Origin: Brevibacterium luteolum
GTDB lineage: Bacteria; Actinomycetota; Actinomycetes; Actinomycetales; Brevibacteriaceae
Assembly (NCBI RefSeq): GCF_013004595.1
Contig: NZ_JABEMC010000006.1
Location: 88,888-152,887, forward strand
DNA: 64,000 nucleotides
Reading direction: 5' to 3'
In this document: piece by piece, positions 1 to 8,511 of the stretch
How positions within the stretch are numbered: the stretch's first letter is position 1
How the letters are laid out: the number at the start of each line of letters is the position of its first letter
Made by a program: the position numbers and the translations under genes
The notes under the pieces: generated by a model
Databases searched by the model: none
What the model was told of the DNA's origin: nothing
Seen by the model: only the letters and a program-made list of their open reading frames with translations

Positions 1-97
1 GCTCCTGGGGTCCGTCAGTTTCGCCACGGCTGCAGCCGGTGAGTGTGAGGGCGCCGGCGAGCAGTCCGGCGAGGACGATCGAAGAGGTGCGAGCCAT
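1..97 (-). CDS. Lipoprotein N-terminus (partial at window edge)
   Basis: Reading the minus strand from the ATG at 95-97 gives a short positively charged start, a hydrophobic stretch (SSIVLAGLLAGALTLTG) and a lipobox LTGC followed by SRGETDG. This is a classic type II signal peptide, so the product should be a membrane-anchored lipoprotein. Only 32 residues lie in the window, so the mature domain and function cannot be stated. It is transcribed divergently from the carboxylate-amine ligase at 181. Confidence 0.6.
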   Translation of the reverse strand, partial: MARTSSIVLAGLLAGALTLTGCSRGETDGPQE

Positions 98-180
98 GAG
101 GCCATCGTAACGGGCCCGAGGCGGCGACCGCCTCAGGAGCGGATGGGCAGGAAATGACAAGGGTTCTGTAGGATTTGCGC

Positions 181-1314
181 ATGGTTGATTTCGCGCGCTC
201 TCCACGGTCGACCCTCGGCGTCGAATGGGAACTCGGGCTTGTCGATACGGCCTCGCTCGACCTCGTGCCGCGTGCCGGCGAGGTGCTCGCTGCCGTCGAG
301 GAGCGCGCCGCGCTGCGTGGGCGGATCGTCGGGGAGATGCTGACGAACACCGTCGAGGCGGTCACCGGCGTGCACCGCACCGTCGCTCAGGCCAGTGCGG
401 AGCTGGCCGAGACGATCGGCCAGCTGCACGAGATCACCGAGCCGCTGGGCATCCGGGTGCTCTCAGCCGGCACCCACCCATTCGCCCGCTGGAAGGATCA
501 GCAGGTCACCGAGGCCGAACGCTACGCCGAGCTCATCAACCGCACCCAGTGGTGGGGCCGGCACATGCTCATCTTCGGGCTGCATACGCATGTCGGGATC
601 GATGACCGGGACAAGGTGCTGCCGATCCTGAATGCACTGCTGGCCTACGTGCCGCATCTGCAGGCGGTGAGTGCATCTTCGCCGTTCTGGTCCCGGCAGG
701 ACACGAGCTACGCCTCGAACCGGGCGATGATGTTCCAGCAGCTGCCGACGGCCGGGCTGCCGTATCAGTTCGATGCCTGGGCTGATTACGAGGCGTATAC
801 GCGCGACATGTTCACCACCGGTATCATCGATGAGATCAACGAGATCCGCTGGGACATCCGCCCAGCGCCCAAGTGGGGCACGATCGAGGTGCGGGTCTGC
901 GATGCGATGCCGAGCCTGCGCGAAGTCGCCGCTGTCACCGCGTTCGTCCAGTGCCTCGTCGATGACTTCTCCGCCCGTCTCGATGCCGGTGAGACGCTGC
1001 CGACGATGCCGGATTGGTTCCATGTGGAGAACAAGTGGCGGGCGGCGCGCTATGCGATGGAGGCGATCATCATCGAAAACGCCGCCGCCGATGAGCGGCT
1101 CGTCACCGATGTCATCGCCGATGAGGTCGCGCGCCTGCAGCCGGTGGCTGAGAGGCTCGGCTGTGTCGACGAGCTGGCCGACATGCTGCGGTTCGCTGAG
1201 ACCGGGGCGAGCTACCAGCGCCAGCGCGCGGAGTTCTACCGCACCGGCAAGCTGACCGCTGTGGCCCGCCAGCTGGCTGAGGAATTCGACGCCGGGGTGC
1301 ACGGCAGGCTCTGA
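181..1314 (+). CDS. Carboxylate-amine ligase, YbdK/GCS2 family (putative glutamate-cysteine ligase 2)
   Basis: A 377-residue protein of the usual length for the GCS2/YbdK family. The N-terminus has the family signature STLGVEWELGLVD, whose glutamates bind metal and ATP in relatives; HTHVGI, RPAPKWGTIEVRVCD and SSPFW are further family-like stretches. Known members ligate glutamate to cysteine weakly; actinobacteria mostly use mycothiol, so the physiological substrate is open. I chose the ATG at 181 over an in-frame TTG at 175. A TAGGAT hexamer at 169-174 ends 7 nt before the ATG and could be a -10 box giving a leaderless mRNA. The gene stands alone. Confidence 0.85.
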   Translation: MVDFARSPRSTLGVEWELGLVDTASLDLVPRAGEVLAAVEERAALRGRIVGEMLTNTVEAVTGVHRTVAQASAELAETIGQLHEITEPLGIRVLSAGTHPFARWKDQQVTEAERYAELINRTQWWGRHMLIFGLHTHVGIDDRDKVLPILNALLAYVPHLQAVSASSPFWSRQDTSYASNRAMMFQQLPTAGLPYQFDAWADYEAYTRDMFTTGIIDEINEIRWDIRPAPKWGTIEVRVCDAMPSLREVAAVTAFVQCLVDDFSARLDAGETLPTMPDWFHVENKWRAARYAMEAIIIENAAADERLVTDVIADEVARLQPVAERLGCVDELADMLRFAETGASYQRQRAEFYRTGKLTAVARQLAEEFDAGVHGRL

Positions 1315-1346
1315 CCGCGGGGCCGGGTCGCCGTTCCCGAGGCGCT

Positions 1347-1382
1347 CGCCGGCAGGTTTCCGCCCGCCGGCAGGTTTCCGGT
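1347..1382. repeat. 18-bp tandem repeat, two copies
   Basis: The unit beginning CGCCGGCAGGTTTCCG occurs at 1347 and again at 1365, differing only in the last two bases. It lies in the short gap between the convergent ligase and NUDIX genes. No function is evident. Confidence 0.6.
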
Positions 1383-1398
1383 CGCCGGGTGCCGTGTT

Positions 1399-1980
1399 TC
1401 AGTCGTCGAGCACTGCGCGCAGCTGCGGCCAGGCGGCCGCGAAACCGGGGTGCAGCGGATAGTCGGCGACCTCGTCAAGGGGCACCCAGCGCAGGTCGAG
1501 GCTTTCGATATCGGCGATGAACGCCTCGAGGTGTTCGGTGGCTTCGGAGATGACGGTGGTGTACGACCAGCCGTCTTTGTCGACGACGTGCGTGTCGAGG
1601 ATCTTGATGCCTGAGCCGTCGAGAGCCGGCACACCGGCTTCTTCATGGCATTCGCGGATCGCCCCGGCAGTCGGAGTCTCATCGGCGTCGATCGCCCCGC
1701 CGGGGATCCCCCACGTGTCGCCGTGGGCTGACCAGGGCACTCGGTGCTGCAGCAGCACACCGCGTTCGCGGTCGTGGATGAGCAGTCCTGCGGCACCGAA
1801 TCTGCCCCAGAAACGTCCCTGCGGGGTTTCGATCCAGCCGTCACCGGACCGGCGGCGGGCGCGCAGCTCGTCGATCGGCGGCATGGACCGGCGCGCCTCG
1901 GCTGGGGTTGGCGCATCGGCTGGGCTCGGGTTGCTGTCTGGCGTCGGGGTCTCGTTGCGGTCAGGGTCGGATGTAGACAT
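1399..1980 (-). CDS. NUDIX hydrolase
   Basis: 193 residues. The NUDIX box is complete: [22 protein letters not shown], matching Gx5Ex7REx2EExG, so the protein should cleave a nucleoside diphosphate-linked compound with a divalent metal. The N-terminal ~35 residues are Asp/Pro/Ser-rich and probably disordered. The ATG at 1980 overlaps the 3' end of tsaD by 20 bp, which makes this the last gene of the long minus-strand operon. The substrate cannot be predicted from sequence; mutT-type housecleaning of oxidised nucleotides is one possibility. Confidence 0.85.
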   Translation of the reverse strand: MSTSDPDRNETPTPDSNPSPADAPTPAEARRSMPPIDELRARRRSGDGWIETPQGRFWGRFGAAGLLIHDRERGVLLQHRVPWSAHGDTWGIPGGAIDADETPTAGAIRECHEEAGVPALDGSGIKILDTHVVDKDGWSYTTVISEATEHLEAFIADIESLDLRWVPLDEVADYPLHPGFAAAWPQLRAVLDD

Positions 1981-3106
1981 CGCGCACCTCCAGTGAGGAG
2001 AAGACTGCGAAGTCCTCTGGTGAGGGCGGCAGTCCGCGGGTGACGAGTTCGGCGCCGAGGGCGGCGACCATCGCACCGTTGTCGGTGCACAGCTTCAGCG
2101 GCGGGATCCGCAGGGTGACGCCGGCCTCGCTGCAGCGTTCGGCCAGGGTCTCGCGCAGCCGCCGGTTGGCCGCCACTCCCCCGCCGAGCATGACGTGGTC
2201 GATGCCGTGATCCTCACACGCGAGCAGCGTCTTGGTCACGAGCACGTCGACAACGGCTGTCTCGAAGGATGCGGTGACGTCGGCTAAGCGCAGGTCTGTC
2301 AACTGCCGGCTGGTCTCCCGGTTGCCGGCGGCGCGTGCGGCCTCGTAGGCGGTGACGAAGCGCAGGGCTGCGGTTTTGAGCCCGGAGAAGGAGAACGAGT
2401 AGCGGCGCTGAGGGTCGCGGAGGTCCTTGGCGGCGGAGAGTCCGCGCGGGAATTTCACGCTGGCCGGATCGCCCGGCTGGCCGGTGCCGTCGAGGATGCC
2501 GGCGGCGGCTTTCGAGATGTTCGGCCCGCCCGGATAGCTCAGGCCCAGCAGCCGAGCGGTTTTGTCGAAGGCCTCACCGGCGGCGTCGTCGATGGTGGCG
2601 CCGAGCAGTTCGATGTCGTCGACAAGGTCGCCGATGCGCAGGATCTCGGTGTGCCCGCCGGAGACGAGCAGCGCGATCGACGGGGTCACCGGGCCCGAGG
2701 CGGTGGCTGGGTTCTGCAGATCGTCGGCGACGAGGTCGACGGCGATGTGGGCGGCTAGGTGGTTGATGCCGTAGAGGGGCAGCCTGGTGGCCGCTGCGAG
2801 GCCTTTGGCGGCGGCGACGCCGACCATGAGCGCTCCGGAGAGCCCGGGGCCTGCGGTCACGGCGATCGCATCGATGTCATCGAGGGTGACGCCTGCGTCG
2901 GTGAGCGCTTCGTCGATGGTCGGGCCGATGGCGTGGATGTGGGCGCGGGAGGCGACTTCGGGCACGACGCCGCCGAAGCGCACATGCTCGTCCATCGAGG
3001 AGGCGACGGTGTTCGTCAGCAGGGTGCGCCCGCGCACGATCCCGACGCCGGTTTCGTCGCAGGAGGATTCGATGCCGAGGACGAGCGGGCGGCCAGCAGC
3101 GCTCAT
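1961..3106 (-). CDS. tsaD: tRNA N6-adenosine threonylcarbamoyltransferase TsaD
   Basis: 381 residues, normal for the family. It transfers the threonylcarbamoyl group to A37 of ANN-decoding tRNAs (t6A) together with TsaB and TsaE, both encoded in the same operon. Visible signatures are [10 protein letters not shown] at the N-terminus, the metal-binding HxxxH in [17 protein letters not shown] in the nucleotide-binding ASKHA fold and [14 protein letters not shown] towards the C-terminus. The ATG overlaps the stop of the SRPBCC gene by 4 bp (ATGA). The genes tsaB, tsaE, rimI and tsaD together are a common actinobacterial arrangement. Confidence 0.96.
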   Translation of the reverse strand: MSAAGRPLVLGIESSCDETGVGIVRGRTLLTNTVASSMDEHVRFGGVVPEVASRAHIHAIGPTIDEALTDAGVTLDDIDAIAVTAGPGLSGALMVGVAAAKGLAAATRLPLYGINHLAAHIAVDLVADDLQNPATASGPVTPSIALLVSGGHTEILRIGDLVDDIELLGATIDDAAGEAFDKTARLLGLSYPGGPNISKAAAGILDGTGQPGDPASVKFPRGLSAAKDLRDPQRRYSFSFSGLKTAALRFVTAYEAARAAGNRETSRQLTDLRLADVTASFETAVVDVLVTKTLLACEDHGIDHVMLGGGVAANRRLRETLAERCSEAGVTLRIPPLKLCTDNGAMVAALGAELVTRGLPPSPEDFAVFSSLEVRDVYIRP

Positions 3107-3627
3107 CGGCTCGCCTCAGCGGCGTTGGCGCGGGCTTCATCTGTTAGGGCGGTGAAGGCCTCGGCGTGGACGTCAGGGTTGCCCTGGCGGTCCATCGGAT
3201 GGCCGAGCTGTGCGGCCAGCAGCTCGAGGTGGGAGGGCCACAGTCCTTCGACCTGGCTGTCGATCGAATCGGCGGCGGCCGTGCAGTCGGGGTGTGGGCG
3301 GGTGACGATGACCTCGGTGGTGCTCTCGTCATCCTCGGCGGGCCGGAGGCTGAAGCCGGTGAGCCCGAAGTCGGCGAAGTCGAGCATGACATCGGATTCT
3401 TCGGCGCAGTGGATGATCTCGGCGGTGAAGGTCTCGCCGTCGCCGGCGTCGAAGGTCAGTGTGTCGCCTGCCCGCGTGTACGGCGCGAACCACGCGCCAC
3501 AGGCGGCAGGGTCTGCGATCTGTGCCCACACCTCGGCGGCGGTCACCGGCAGTGTCGTGCGGATGTCGAGGTCGACGCCGTCTTCCCAGGGCACGAGTGA
3601 GAAGCGCAGGACAGGCGAGGATGTCAT
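3103..3627 (-). CDS. SRPBCC (AHSA1/START-like) domain protein
   Basis: 174 residues with an activator-of-Hsp90-like fold: an opening beta strand ([19 protein letters not shown]), the W-x-F box in CGAWFAPY, and a long C-terminal helix ([17 protein letters not shown]). Such proteins bind hydrophobic ligands or act as co-repressor partners; the role here is unknown. It sits between rimI and tsaD with a 4-bp overlap to tsaD, so it is co-transcribed with the t6A genes. It is not itself a known t6A enzyme. Confidence 0.75.
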   Translation of the reverse strand: MTSSPVLRFSLVPWEDGVDLDIRTTLPVTAAEVWAQIADPAACGAWFAPYTRAGDTLTFDAGDGETFTAEIIHCAEESDVMLDFADFGLTGFSLRPAEDDESTTEVIVTRPHPDCTAAADSIDSQVEGLWPSHLELLAAQLGHPMDRQGNPDVHAEAFTALTDEARANAAEASR

Positions 3628-3677
3628 GGCTTCAGGCTACCAATTCCGGGCCGCGCAGTTCGGTCAGTTGAGGAGTG

Positions 3678-4277
3678 TCACAGCAGTGCGCGCATGAGCA
3701 CGGCGTCGGCGTCGCGGTAGTAGCCGGGGCGGCGGTCGAGTTCTACGAATCCGTCGGCGGCGTACATCGCCTGGGCCGCTATGTTGTCGGCGCGGACGTC
3801 GAGGTGGACGGCTTCGACGCCGTTGGCGCGGGCGTGGTCGAGCAGGGCGTCGAGCAGCCGGCGGCCGATCCCCTGCCGGCGGGCGTCCGGGTGGGAGGCG
3901 ATCGTGAGGATGTCGGCCTGCGGGCCGGAAACGCTCAGGCCGGCGAAGCCGAGGAGTCCCGGGCTGGCGGCGTTGCCGGCAGCTGCGGCGTCGAGGACGA
4001 TGAAGTGCCGGCCCGGGGCTGCCAGCTCCGACCAGAAGTAGGCCTCTGACCAGGCATCAGCGCCGAAGATCGCGGCGTCGAGGGCGGCGATGGGTGCGAT
4101 GTCGAACCAGCGCATCCGCCGGATCACTCCGGCGTCGGCACCTGTGGCCGCAGCGCCAGCGGCGGGGTTGGTTCCTGCGGCTGGGTCGGCTCCCGTCGCC
4201 TCGGCTTGTGCCTCAGCTTCTGCGGCAGGGCCGGTTCCTGCAGCGGGGTCAGCTCCTGCGGCGGGGTCGTCGCTCAT
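3678..4277 (-). CDS. rimI: Ribosomal-protein-alanine acetyltransferase RimI
   Basis: GNAT acetyltransferase. The acetyl-CoA pyrophosphate loop is HPDARRQGIGRRLL, followed by HLDVRADNIAAQAMYAADGFVELDRRPGYY, the typical RimI ending. RimI acetylates the N-terminal alanine of ribosomal protein S18 in enterobacteria. The start at 4277 (ATGA overlap with tsaB) gives 199 residues. The first ~45 residues are an unusual Ala/Gly/Pro repeat (PAAG and PAAE units, five or more copies) ahead of the domain, which begins around VIRRMRWFDIAPIAALD. The repeat is low-complexity and probably disordered. Confidence 0.88.
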   Translation of the reverse strand: MSDDPAAGADPAAGTGPAAEAEAQAEATGADPAAGTNPAAGAAATGADAGVIRRMRWFDIAPIAALDAAIFGADAWSEAYFWSELAAPGRHFIVLDAAAAGNAASPGLLGFAGLSVSGPQADILTIASHPDARRQGIGRRLLDALLDHARANGVEAVHLDVRADNIAAQAMYAADGFVELDRRPGYYRDADAVLMRALL

Positions 4278-4972
4278 CGCAGGCTCGTCTCGCGGCGGGC
4301 GGCCGGGGCGGCGTCGGGGGCGCGCAGGTACAGCGGGGTCGTCGGCCACAGCTCGCCGCCGGATGCCAGGATCCGGGAGGCGGCGATCGCGAGGTCGGCA
4401 GCCGCCGGAGGTGCGGTGTCGAGGATCGGGTCGGCCACCTCGGGCACGGCGAGCAGCTCAGGATAGAGCTCGAACCCGCCTCCGATGCCCGCCGGCGTCT
4501 GCTCCCCTGCCGTCTCGGTCAGACGGGCTGCCAGATCGGCCGGTGCCGACACCTCGGGCCCGGTAGCGATGACGGGCACGCCGTGCTCGTCGAGTCCGGC
4601 GAAGCGGGTCCAGTAGACCTCTCTGCGGCGCGCATCGGTGGCGGCGAGCAGCGCGGCTGCGGGGTCGAGGCTGCGGTAGGCGCGCACGGCGAGCGCGAGG
4701 TGGCTGGGCACCCCGGCAGCGGTGATGCCGGCGCCGAGGCTGTAGCCGATCGCGGTGGCGATGCCGGCGCGCAGGCCGGTGAACGGGCCCGGCCCGACTC
4801 CGGTGACGACGAGTTCAGGGGCCGGCTGGCCGGCGGTGAGTGAGCGGATGGCCGGGCCGGTGAGCTCGGCATGCTTGCCGCCGGCGGCCGCACTCCACTC
4901 GGCGAGGACGGTCTCGCCGTCGGTCAGCGCCGCAGTGGCGGTGGCCGAGGTGTCGATCGCAAGGATGATCAT
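4274..4972 (-). CDS. tsaB: tRNA threonylcarbamoyladenosine biosynthesis protein TsaB
   Basis: 232 residues. The N-terminus ILAIDTSATATAAL and the GVGPGPFTGLRAGIATA motif around residue 60 are diagnostic of TsaB, the non-catalytic ASKHA partner that scaffolds TsaD and TsaE. It overlaps tsaE upstream (4969-4972) and rimI downstream (4274-4277) by ATGA junctions, implying translational coupling. The C-terminal third is Ala/Pro-rich and less conserved. Confidence 0.94.
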   Translation of the reverse strand: MIILAIDTSATATAALTDGETVLAEWSAAAGGKHAELTGPAIRSLTAGQPAPELVVTGVGPGPFTGLRAGIATAIGYSLGAGITAAGVPSHLALAVRAYRSLDPAAALLAATDARRREVYWTRFAGLDEHGVPVIATGPEVSAPADLAARLTETAGEQTPAGIGGGFELYPELLAVPEVADPILDTAPPAAADLAIAASRILASGGELWPTTPLYLRAPDAAPAARRETSLR

Positions 4973-5619
4973 GCGGGCTCCTGCTCTGCGAAGGCGGCGG
5001 CGATGGCGCTGATGCGCGTCTTCCAGCTCGGCCCGGTCGGGATGAGCCGGATCGTGCGGGTCTCGTCCTCATCAGCCTCGGTGAGGTCGACGGGGCCGGG
5101 GGTGTCGCCGAGGAGATCGGAGACGTCGAGGGACCCGGTGTCGGGGCCGGCAGCCGGGTCGCTGCCGGGGTCGTCTGCGCTCGTGGCTGGGTCGGCGTCC
5201 GGTGCCGCCTCGGGGTCCTCGCCTGCGCGGGTGATGACGATCTCGAGGCGATCGGCCGAGAGTTCTTCGGCCAGGCCGCGGCCCCATTCGATGACGGTGA
5301 CGGCTTCGTCGTGACCGTATTCGAGGTCGAGGTCGGAGAATTCGGCGGCGTCGCCGAGGCGATAGGCGTCGACGTGCACGAGCGGCGGCCGGTCGTCGTG
5401 CGGGTTCGCGTGCGCGCGGGCGATGACGAAGGTCGGTGAGGACACCCGGCCGGTCACCCCGAGGGCGGTGGCGAGGAACTGGGTGAGCGTCGTCTTCCCG
5501 GCACCGAGGTTGCCGGTGAGGATGAGCACGTCACCGGCCTGCAGCTGGGCGGCGAGCAGCGAGGCGAAGCGCTCCATGTCCTCGCGGTCGCCGATGGCAA
5601 GGTGGGTGGAGTCGGTCAC
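4969..5619 (-). CDS. tsaE: tRNA threonylcarbamoyladenosine biosynthesis ATPase TsaE
   Basis: 216 residues against roughly 150-160 for most TsaE. The P-loop GNLGAGKTTLTQFLA, the SPTFVI switch and HVDAYRLGD followed by VTVIEWG are all present. The extra length is an acidic, Asp/Pro/Ala-rich insert of about 60 residues (from PEAAPDADPATSADD) placed before the last strand IRLIPTGPSW. TsaE energises the TsaB-TsaD complex. ATGA overlaps join it to alr upstream and tsaB downstream. Confidence 0.94.
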   Translation of the reverse strand: MTDSTHLAIGDREDMERFASLLAAQLQAGDVLILTGNLGAGKTTLTQFLATALGVTGRVSSPTFVIARAHANPHDDRPPLVHVDAYRLGDAAEFSDLDLEYGHDEAVTVIEWGRGLAEELSADRLEIVITRAGEDPEAAPDADPATSADDPGSDPAAGPDTGSLDVSDLLGDTPGPVDLTEADEDETRTIRLIPTGPSWKTRISAIAAAFAEQEPA

Positions 5620-6956
5620 CGGTCACCGCCTCGGGCGCGGTCACCGGGCGCGCTGGCGGCATCCGCGCCCACGGCGATGCGGTCGACGCGGGCGCTGATG
5701 CAGGTGACGATCTCGTAGTTGATCGTCTCGCACCAGTCCGCCCACTCTTCAGCGCTCGGGCCGGTGGTGCCGTCACCGATGATGATCACCTCGTCGCCGA
5801 TCGCCACCTGGCCGCCGTCGACGGCCGGGCCGATGTCGAGGATCATCTGGTCCATCGCGATGCGCCCGACGATCGGGTAGCGGCGCCCGCCGATGGCGAC
5901 ATCGCCGCGGTTGCCGGCGATGCGCGGCAGGCCGTCGCCGTAGCCGCCGGCGACGAGTGCGAATCGGGTGTCGCGCTCACACCGGTAGGTCAGGCCGTAG
6001 GAGGCGCCGTGACCGGCGGGGACGTCCTTGACGTTGAGGACCCGGGAGGTGAGCGTCATGACCGGGGTGAGGCCGAGCTGCGCGGCGGTCTTGTCTTCGA
6101 ATGGGCTGATGCCGTAGAGGCTGATGCCGGCGCGCACGTGGCTGCCGGGCACCGGGTCGAGCGAGAGCGCGGCCGGCGAGTTGGCGAGGGTCACCATGAG
6201 GTCGTCTGCGCGCAGGGCGTGCGGCAGTTCGGCCTGCAGGCGGCCGTAGAGGGTGTCGAAGCGGTGCAGCTGGTCGACGGTCGCCGGGTCGCCGGGGATG
6301 TCGGCGTTGGCGAAATGGGTCATGATGCCGGTCACCCGCACCGGCGCCGAGGCGGGCGGTTCGGCGGTTCCGGCAGTTCCGGTGGCGGCCGTCCCGGCGG
6401 TTCGGGCAGTTCCGGCGGTGGCCGTCCCGGTCGTTGCCTGCGCACCGGCGGCGGTGCTGGGCTCGGCGGCAAGCGTGCGCAGTCGTTCGATGACAGTGTC
6501 GAGCTGGGACAGGGAGAGGCCGTTGCGGCCCAGCCCCGTGTCGAGTTTGAGGTGCACGTCCTGAGTGCGCCCGGTCGCCCGGCCTGCGGCGATGGCGGCC
6601 TCGAGGGCTTCGGGGGTGGAGATGCCCAGTTCGATCCCGGCGCGTGTGCAAACAGTGAGGTCGGCAGCCGGGTCGAAGAGCCAGCACAGGATCCGAGCCC
6701 CGGAATCCGGGCCGAGCAGCTGGGACAGGGCCACCGCCTCGGGCACGGTCGCCACGGCGAAGTCCCGCAGTCCGGCGGCATACAGCGCAGGGGCGACGAT
6801 GTCGGTGGAGTGGCCGTAGGCGTCGGCCTTGACGACGGCCATGAGCTGGGCGGGAGCGACGCGCGCGGCGACGGTGCGGGCGTTGTCGATGAGTGCCGCG
6901 GTGTCGATGCGGGCGGTCATGACCGATCCGGTCGCTGCCTGCGCCGCTGCTGCCAT
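5616..6956 (-). CDS. alr: Alanine racemase
   Basis: 446 residues, longer than the usual 370-390. PLP enzyme that makes D-alanine for peptidoglycan. The PLP lysine is in MAVVKADAYGHS near the N-terminus and the opposing tyrosine is in GHGASYGLTYRCE, with AGGYGDGLPR, MDQMILDIG and GDEVIIIGD also diagnostic. The ATG at 6956 is preceded by GGAG. A 40-residue Thr/Ala/Gly insert (GTA-rich), encoded partly by a 33-bp tandem duplication, sits between LRTLAAEPS and VTGIMTHFANAD and accounts for the extra length. It overlaps tsaE by ATGA. Confidence 0.95.
   Translation of the reverse strand: MAAAAQAATGSVMTARIDTAALIDNARTVAARVAPAQLMAVVKADAYGHSTDIVAPALYAAGLRDFAVATVPEAVALSQLLGPDSGARILCWLFDPAADLTVCTRAGIELGISTPEALEAAIAAGRATGRTQDVHLKLDTGLGRNGLSLSQLDTVIERLRTLAAEPSTAAGAQATTGTATAGTARTAGTAATGTAGTAEPPASAPVRVTGIMTHFANADIPGDPATVDQLHRFDTLYGRLQAELPHALRADDLMVTLANSPAALSLDPVPGSHVRAGISLYGISPFEDKTAAQLGLTPVMTLTSRVLNVKDVPAGHGASYGLTYRCERDTRFALVAGGYGDGLPRIAGNRGDVAIGGRRYPIVGRIAMDQMILDIGPAVDGGQVAIGDEVIIIGDGTTGPSAEEWADWCETINYEIVTCISARVDRIAVGADAASAPGDRARGGDR
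6365..6430. repeat. 33-bp tandem duplication inside alr
   Basis: Two adjacent 33-bp units (6365-6397 and 6398-6430), each starting CGGTTC and ending GGCCGTCCCGG, differ at a few positions. Being a multiple of three, they lengthen the Ala/Thr/Gly linker of alanine racemase without breaking the frame. Confidence 0.75.
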
Positions 6957-7044
6957 GGGCTGTCTCCTTCGTTGTCGGTGGGTGGTGCTGCCGGGTGGTG
7001 CGGCTGGGTGCACGTGGCTGTCGTGGTGCTGCCGGGAGCGTGTC

Positions 7045-8511
7045 TCAGGCCTGGTCGAGCACGGCGAGGACGTCGGCTTCGAGAACAGCCGGCAGATGCG
7101 AGGCGTGGGTCGCGTGCGCGCCTGCGCGTGCGTGCATGAGCACTGCCAGCCCGGCCAAATCGGCCAGATCGACATCGGTTCCCGCGGTGGTGGCCAGCAG
7201 GGCTCCTAGGATACCGGTGAGCACGTCGCCGGTGCCGGCGGTGGCCAGCGTAGCGGGCCCGGGTTCCGGTGCGACGACGGTGCCGTCGGGCCGGGCGATG
7301 ATCGTTCGGTTGCCCTTGAGCAGCACGATCGCTTCGAGCACCTGGGCGGCCCGCACGGCGTGGGTGACCGGTTCGGCTTCGACTTCGCAGCGGTTGGGCG
7401 CGCCGGTGCCCAGCCGGGCGAGCAGCTCGGAGAGCTCACCGGCGTGCGGGGTGAGGATGCAGCTCGTCTCCAGCGGCCGGGTGAGCAGCGACAGGCCGCC
7501 GGCGTCGATGACGAGCGGCAGCTGCTGGGATTCGGCGGCGGTGATCGCGTGCTGCATCGTCAGCCGGTCCGGAGCACCCGGCCCGATCGCCCAGGCCTGC
7601 ACGCGCCCGGCGTCGGTGACGACCTCCGGGTAGGTCTGCAGGACGGTCTCGGTCACCTCGGCCGGGGCGAGGAGCCGGAGCATGCCCACACCGGTGGCGA
7701 CCGCCGCCGAGGCGGTGAGCACGCCGGCACCCGGGAAGCGGGCGGAGCCGGCGACGAGGCCGAGGACGCCGCGGGAGTACTTGTGGTCGCCTGCCTGCGG
7801 GCGCGGCCAGAGGGTCGCGAGGGCGGCATCGTCGGGGACGTGGACGGCCGGGACATGGGGCGACATGTCGAGGCCGATGTCGACCATTGTCACCTCGCCG
7901 GCGGCATCGGCACCGCCGGGCAACAGGAGGCCGGCCTTGTCGGCGCCGAAGGTGACGGTGTGGGTAGCGCGCACATGGGTGGGCCCACAGGCCCCGGTCG
8001 AAGCGTCGACGCCGGTGGGCGCGTCGACGGCGACGACGAACTGGGAGGAGGCAGCACTTCCCTGCCAGTCGCGGATGAGAGAAACGAGGTCCTCGGGCAG
8101 GCCCGGTTTGGCGCCGGTGCCGAGCACCCCGTCGATGACGAGATCGGCCCGCCGCAGCTGGGCAGCGATCACGGCAGCGGTTTCGGGGCTGAAGGCCTCG
8201 GTCCGCCCACCGGCTGAGATGAAGGCGGCGCTGCCGGCCGGGTGCTGCTTGCCGAACACGTCGACGGCGGTGACGTGGGCGCCGCGGTCTGCGAGGTTCG
8301 CGCCGGCGTAGAGGGCGTCTCCACCGTTGTTGCCGGCACCGACGAGCATGACGACGCGGCTGCCGGGGATCTGGCCGCGTTCGCTCAGCAGACGGCGGCA
8401 CACGGAAGCGAGCCCAGCAGCGGCGGCGCGCATGAGCGCCTCCCCGCGGCCTGCCGCCAGCAGCGGCGCCTCTGCCTCTCGGACGGCGGCAGCGGTGTAC
8501 CCGAGTCTCAT
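7045..8511 (-). CDS. nnr: Bifunctional NAD(P)H-hydrate epimerase / ADP-dependent NAD(P)H-hydrate dehydratase
   Basis: 488 residues, the fused form. The N-terminal YjeF_N half carries VMLVGAGNNGGDALYAG and VIDGVLGTGAKPGLP (epimerase). The C-terminal carbohydrate-kinase half carries LTPHAGELSELL, VLLKGNRTIIARPDG and TAGTGDVLTGILGALLA (dehydratase). It repairs hydrated NADH/NADPH. The ATG overlaps the stop of the amidohydrolase gene by 4 bp. An 88-bp gap separates it from alr. Confidence 0.93.
   Translation of the reverse strand: MRLGYTAAAVREAEAPLLAAGRGEALMRAAAAGLASVCRRLLSERGQIPGSRVVMLVGAGNNGGDALYAGANLADRGAHVTAVDVFGKQHPAGSAAFISAGGRTEAFSPETAAVIAAQLRRADLVIDGVLGTGAKPGLPEDLVSLIRDWQGSAASSQFVVAVDAPTGVDASTGACGPTHVRATHTVTFGADKAGLLLPGGADAAGEVTMVDIGLDMSPHVPAVHVPDDAALATLWPRPQAGDHKYSRGVLGLVAGSARFPGAGVLTASAAVATGVGMLRLLAPAEVTETVLQTYPEVVTDAGRVQAWAIGPGAPDRLTMQHAITAAESQQLPLVIDAGGLSLLTRPLETSCILTPHAGELSELLARLGTGAPNRCEVEAEPVTHAVRAAQVLEAIVLLKGNRTIIARPDGTVVAPEPGPATLATAGTGDVLTGILGALLATTAGTDVDLADLAGLAVLMHARAGAHATHASHLPAVLEADVLAVLDQA

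Noticed and set aside
463..1302. 279-codon minus-strand frame opposite the carboxylate-amine ligase
   Set aside because: No domain and no ribosome site; the ligase frame carries all family motifs.
6009..7139. 376-codon plus-strand frame opposite alr
   Set aside because: Gly/Val/Asp-rich shadow with no domain; alanine racemase motifs are intact on the minus strand.
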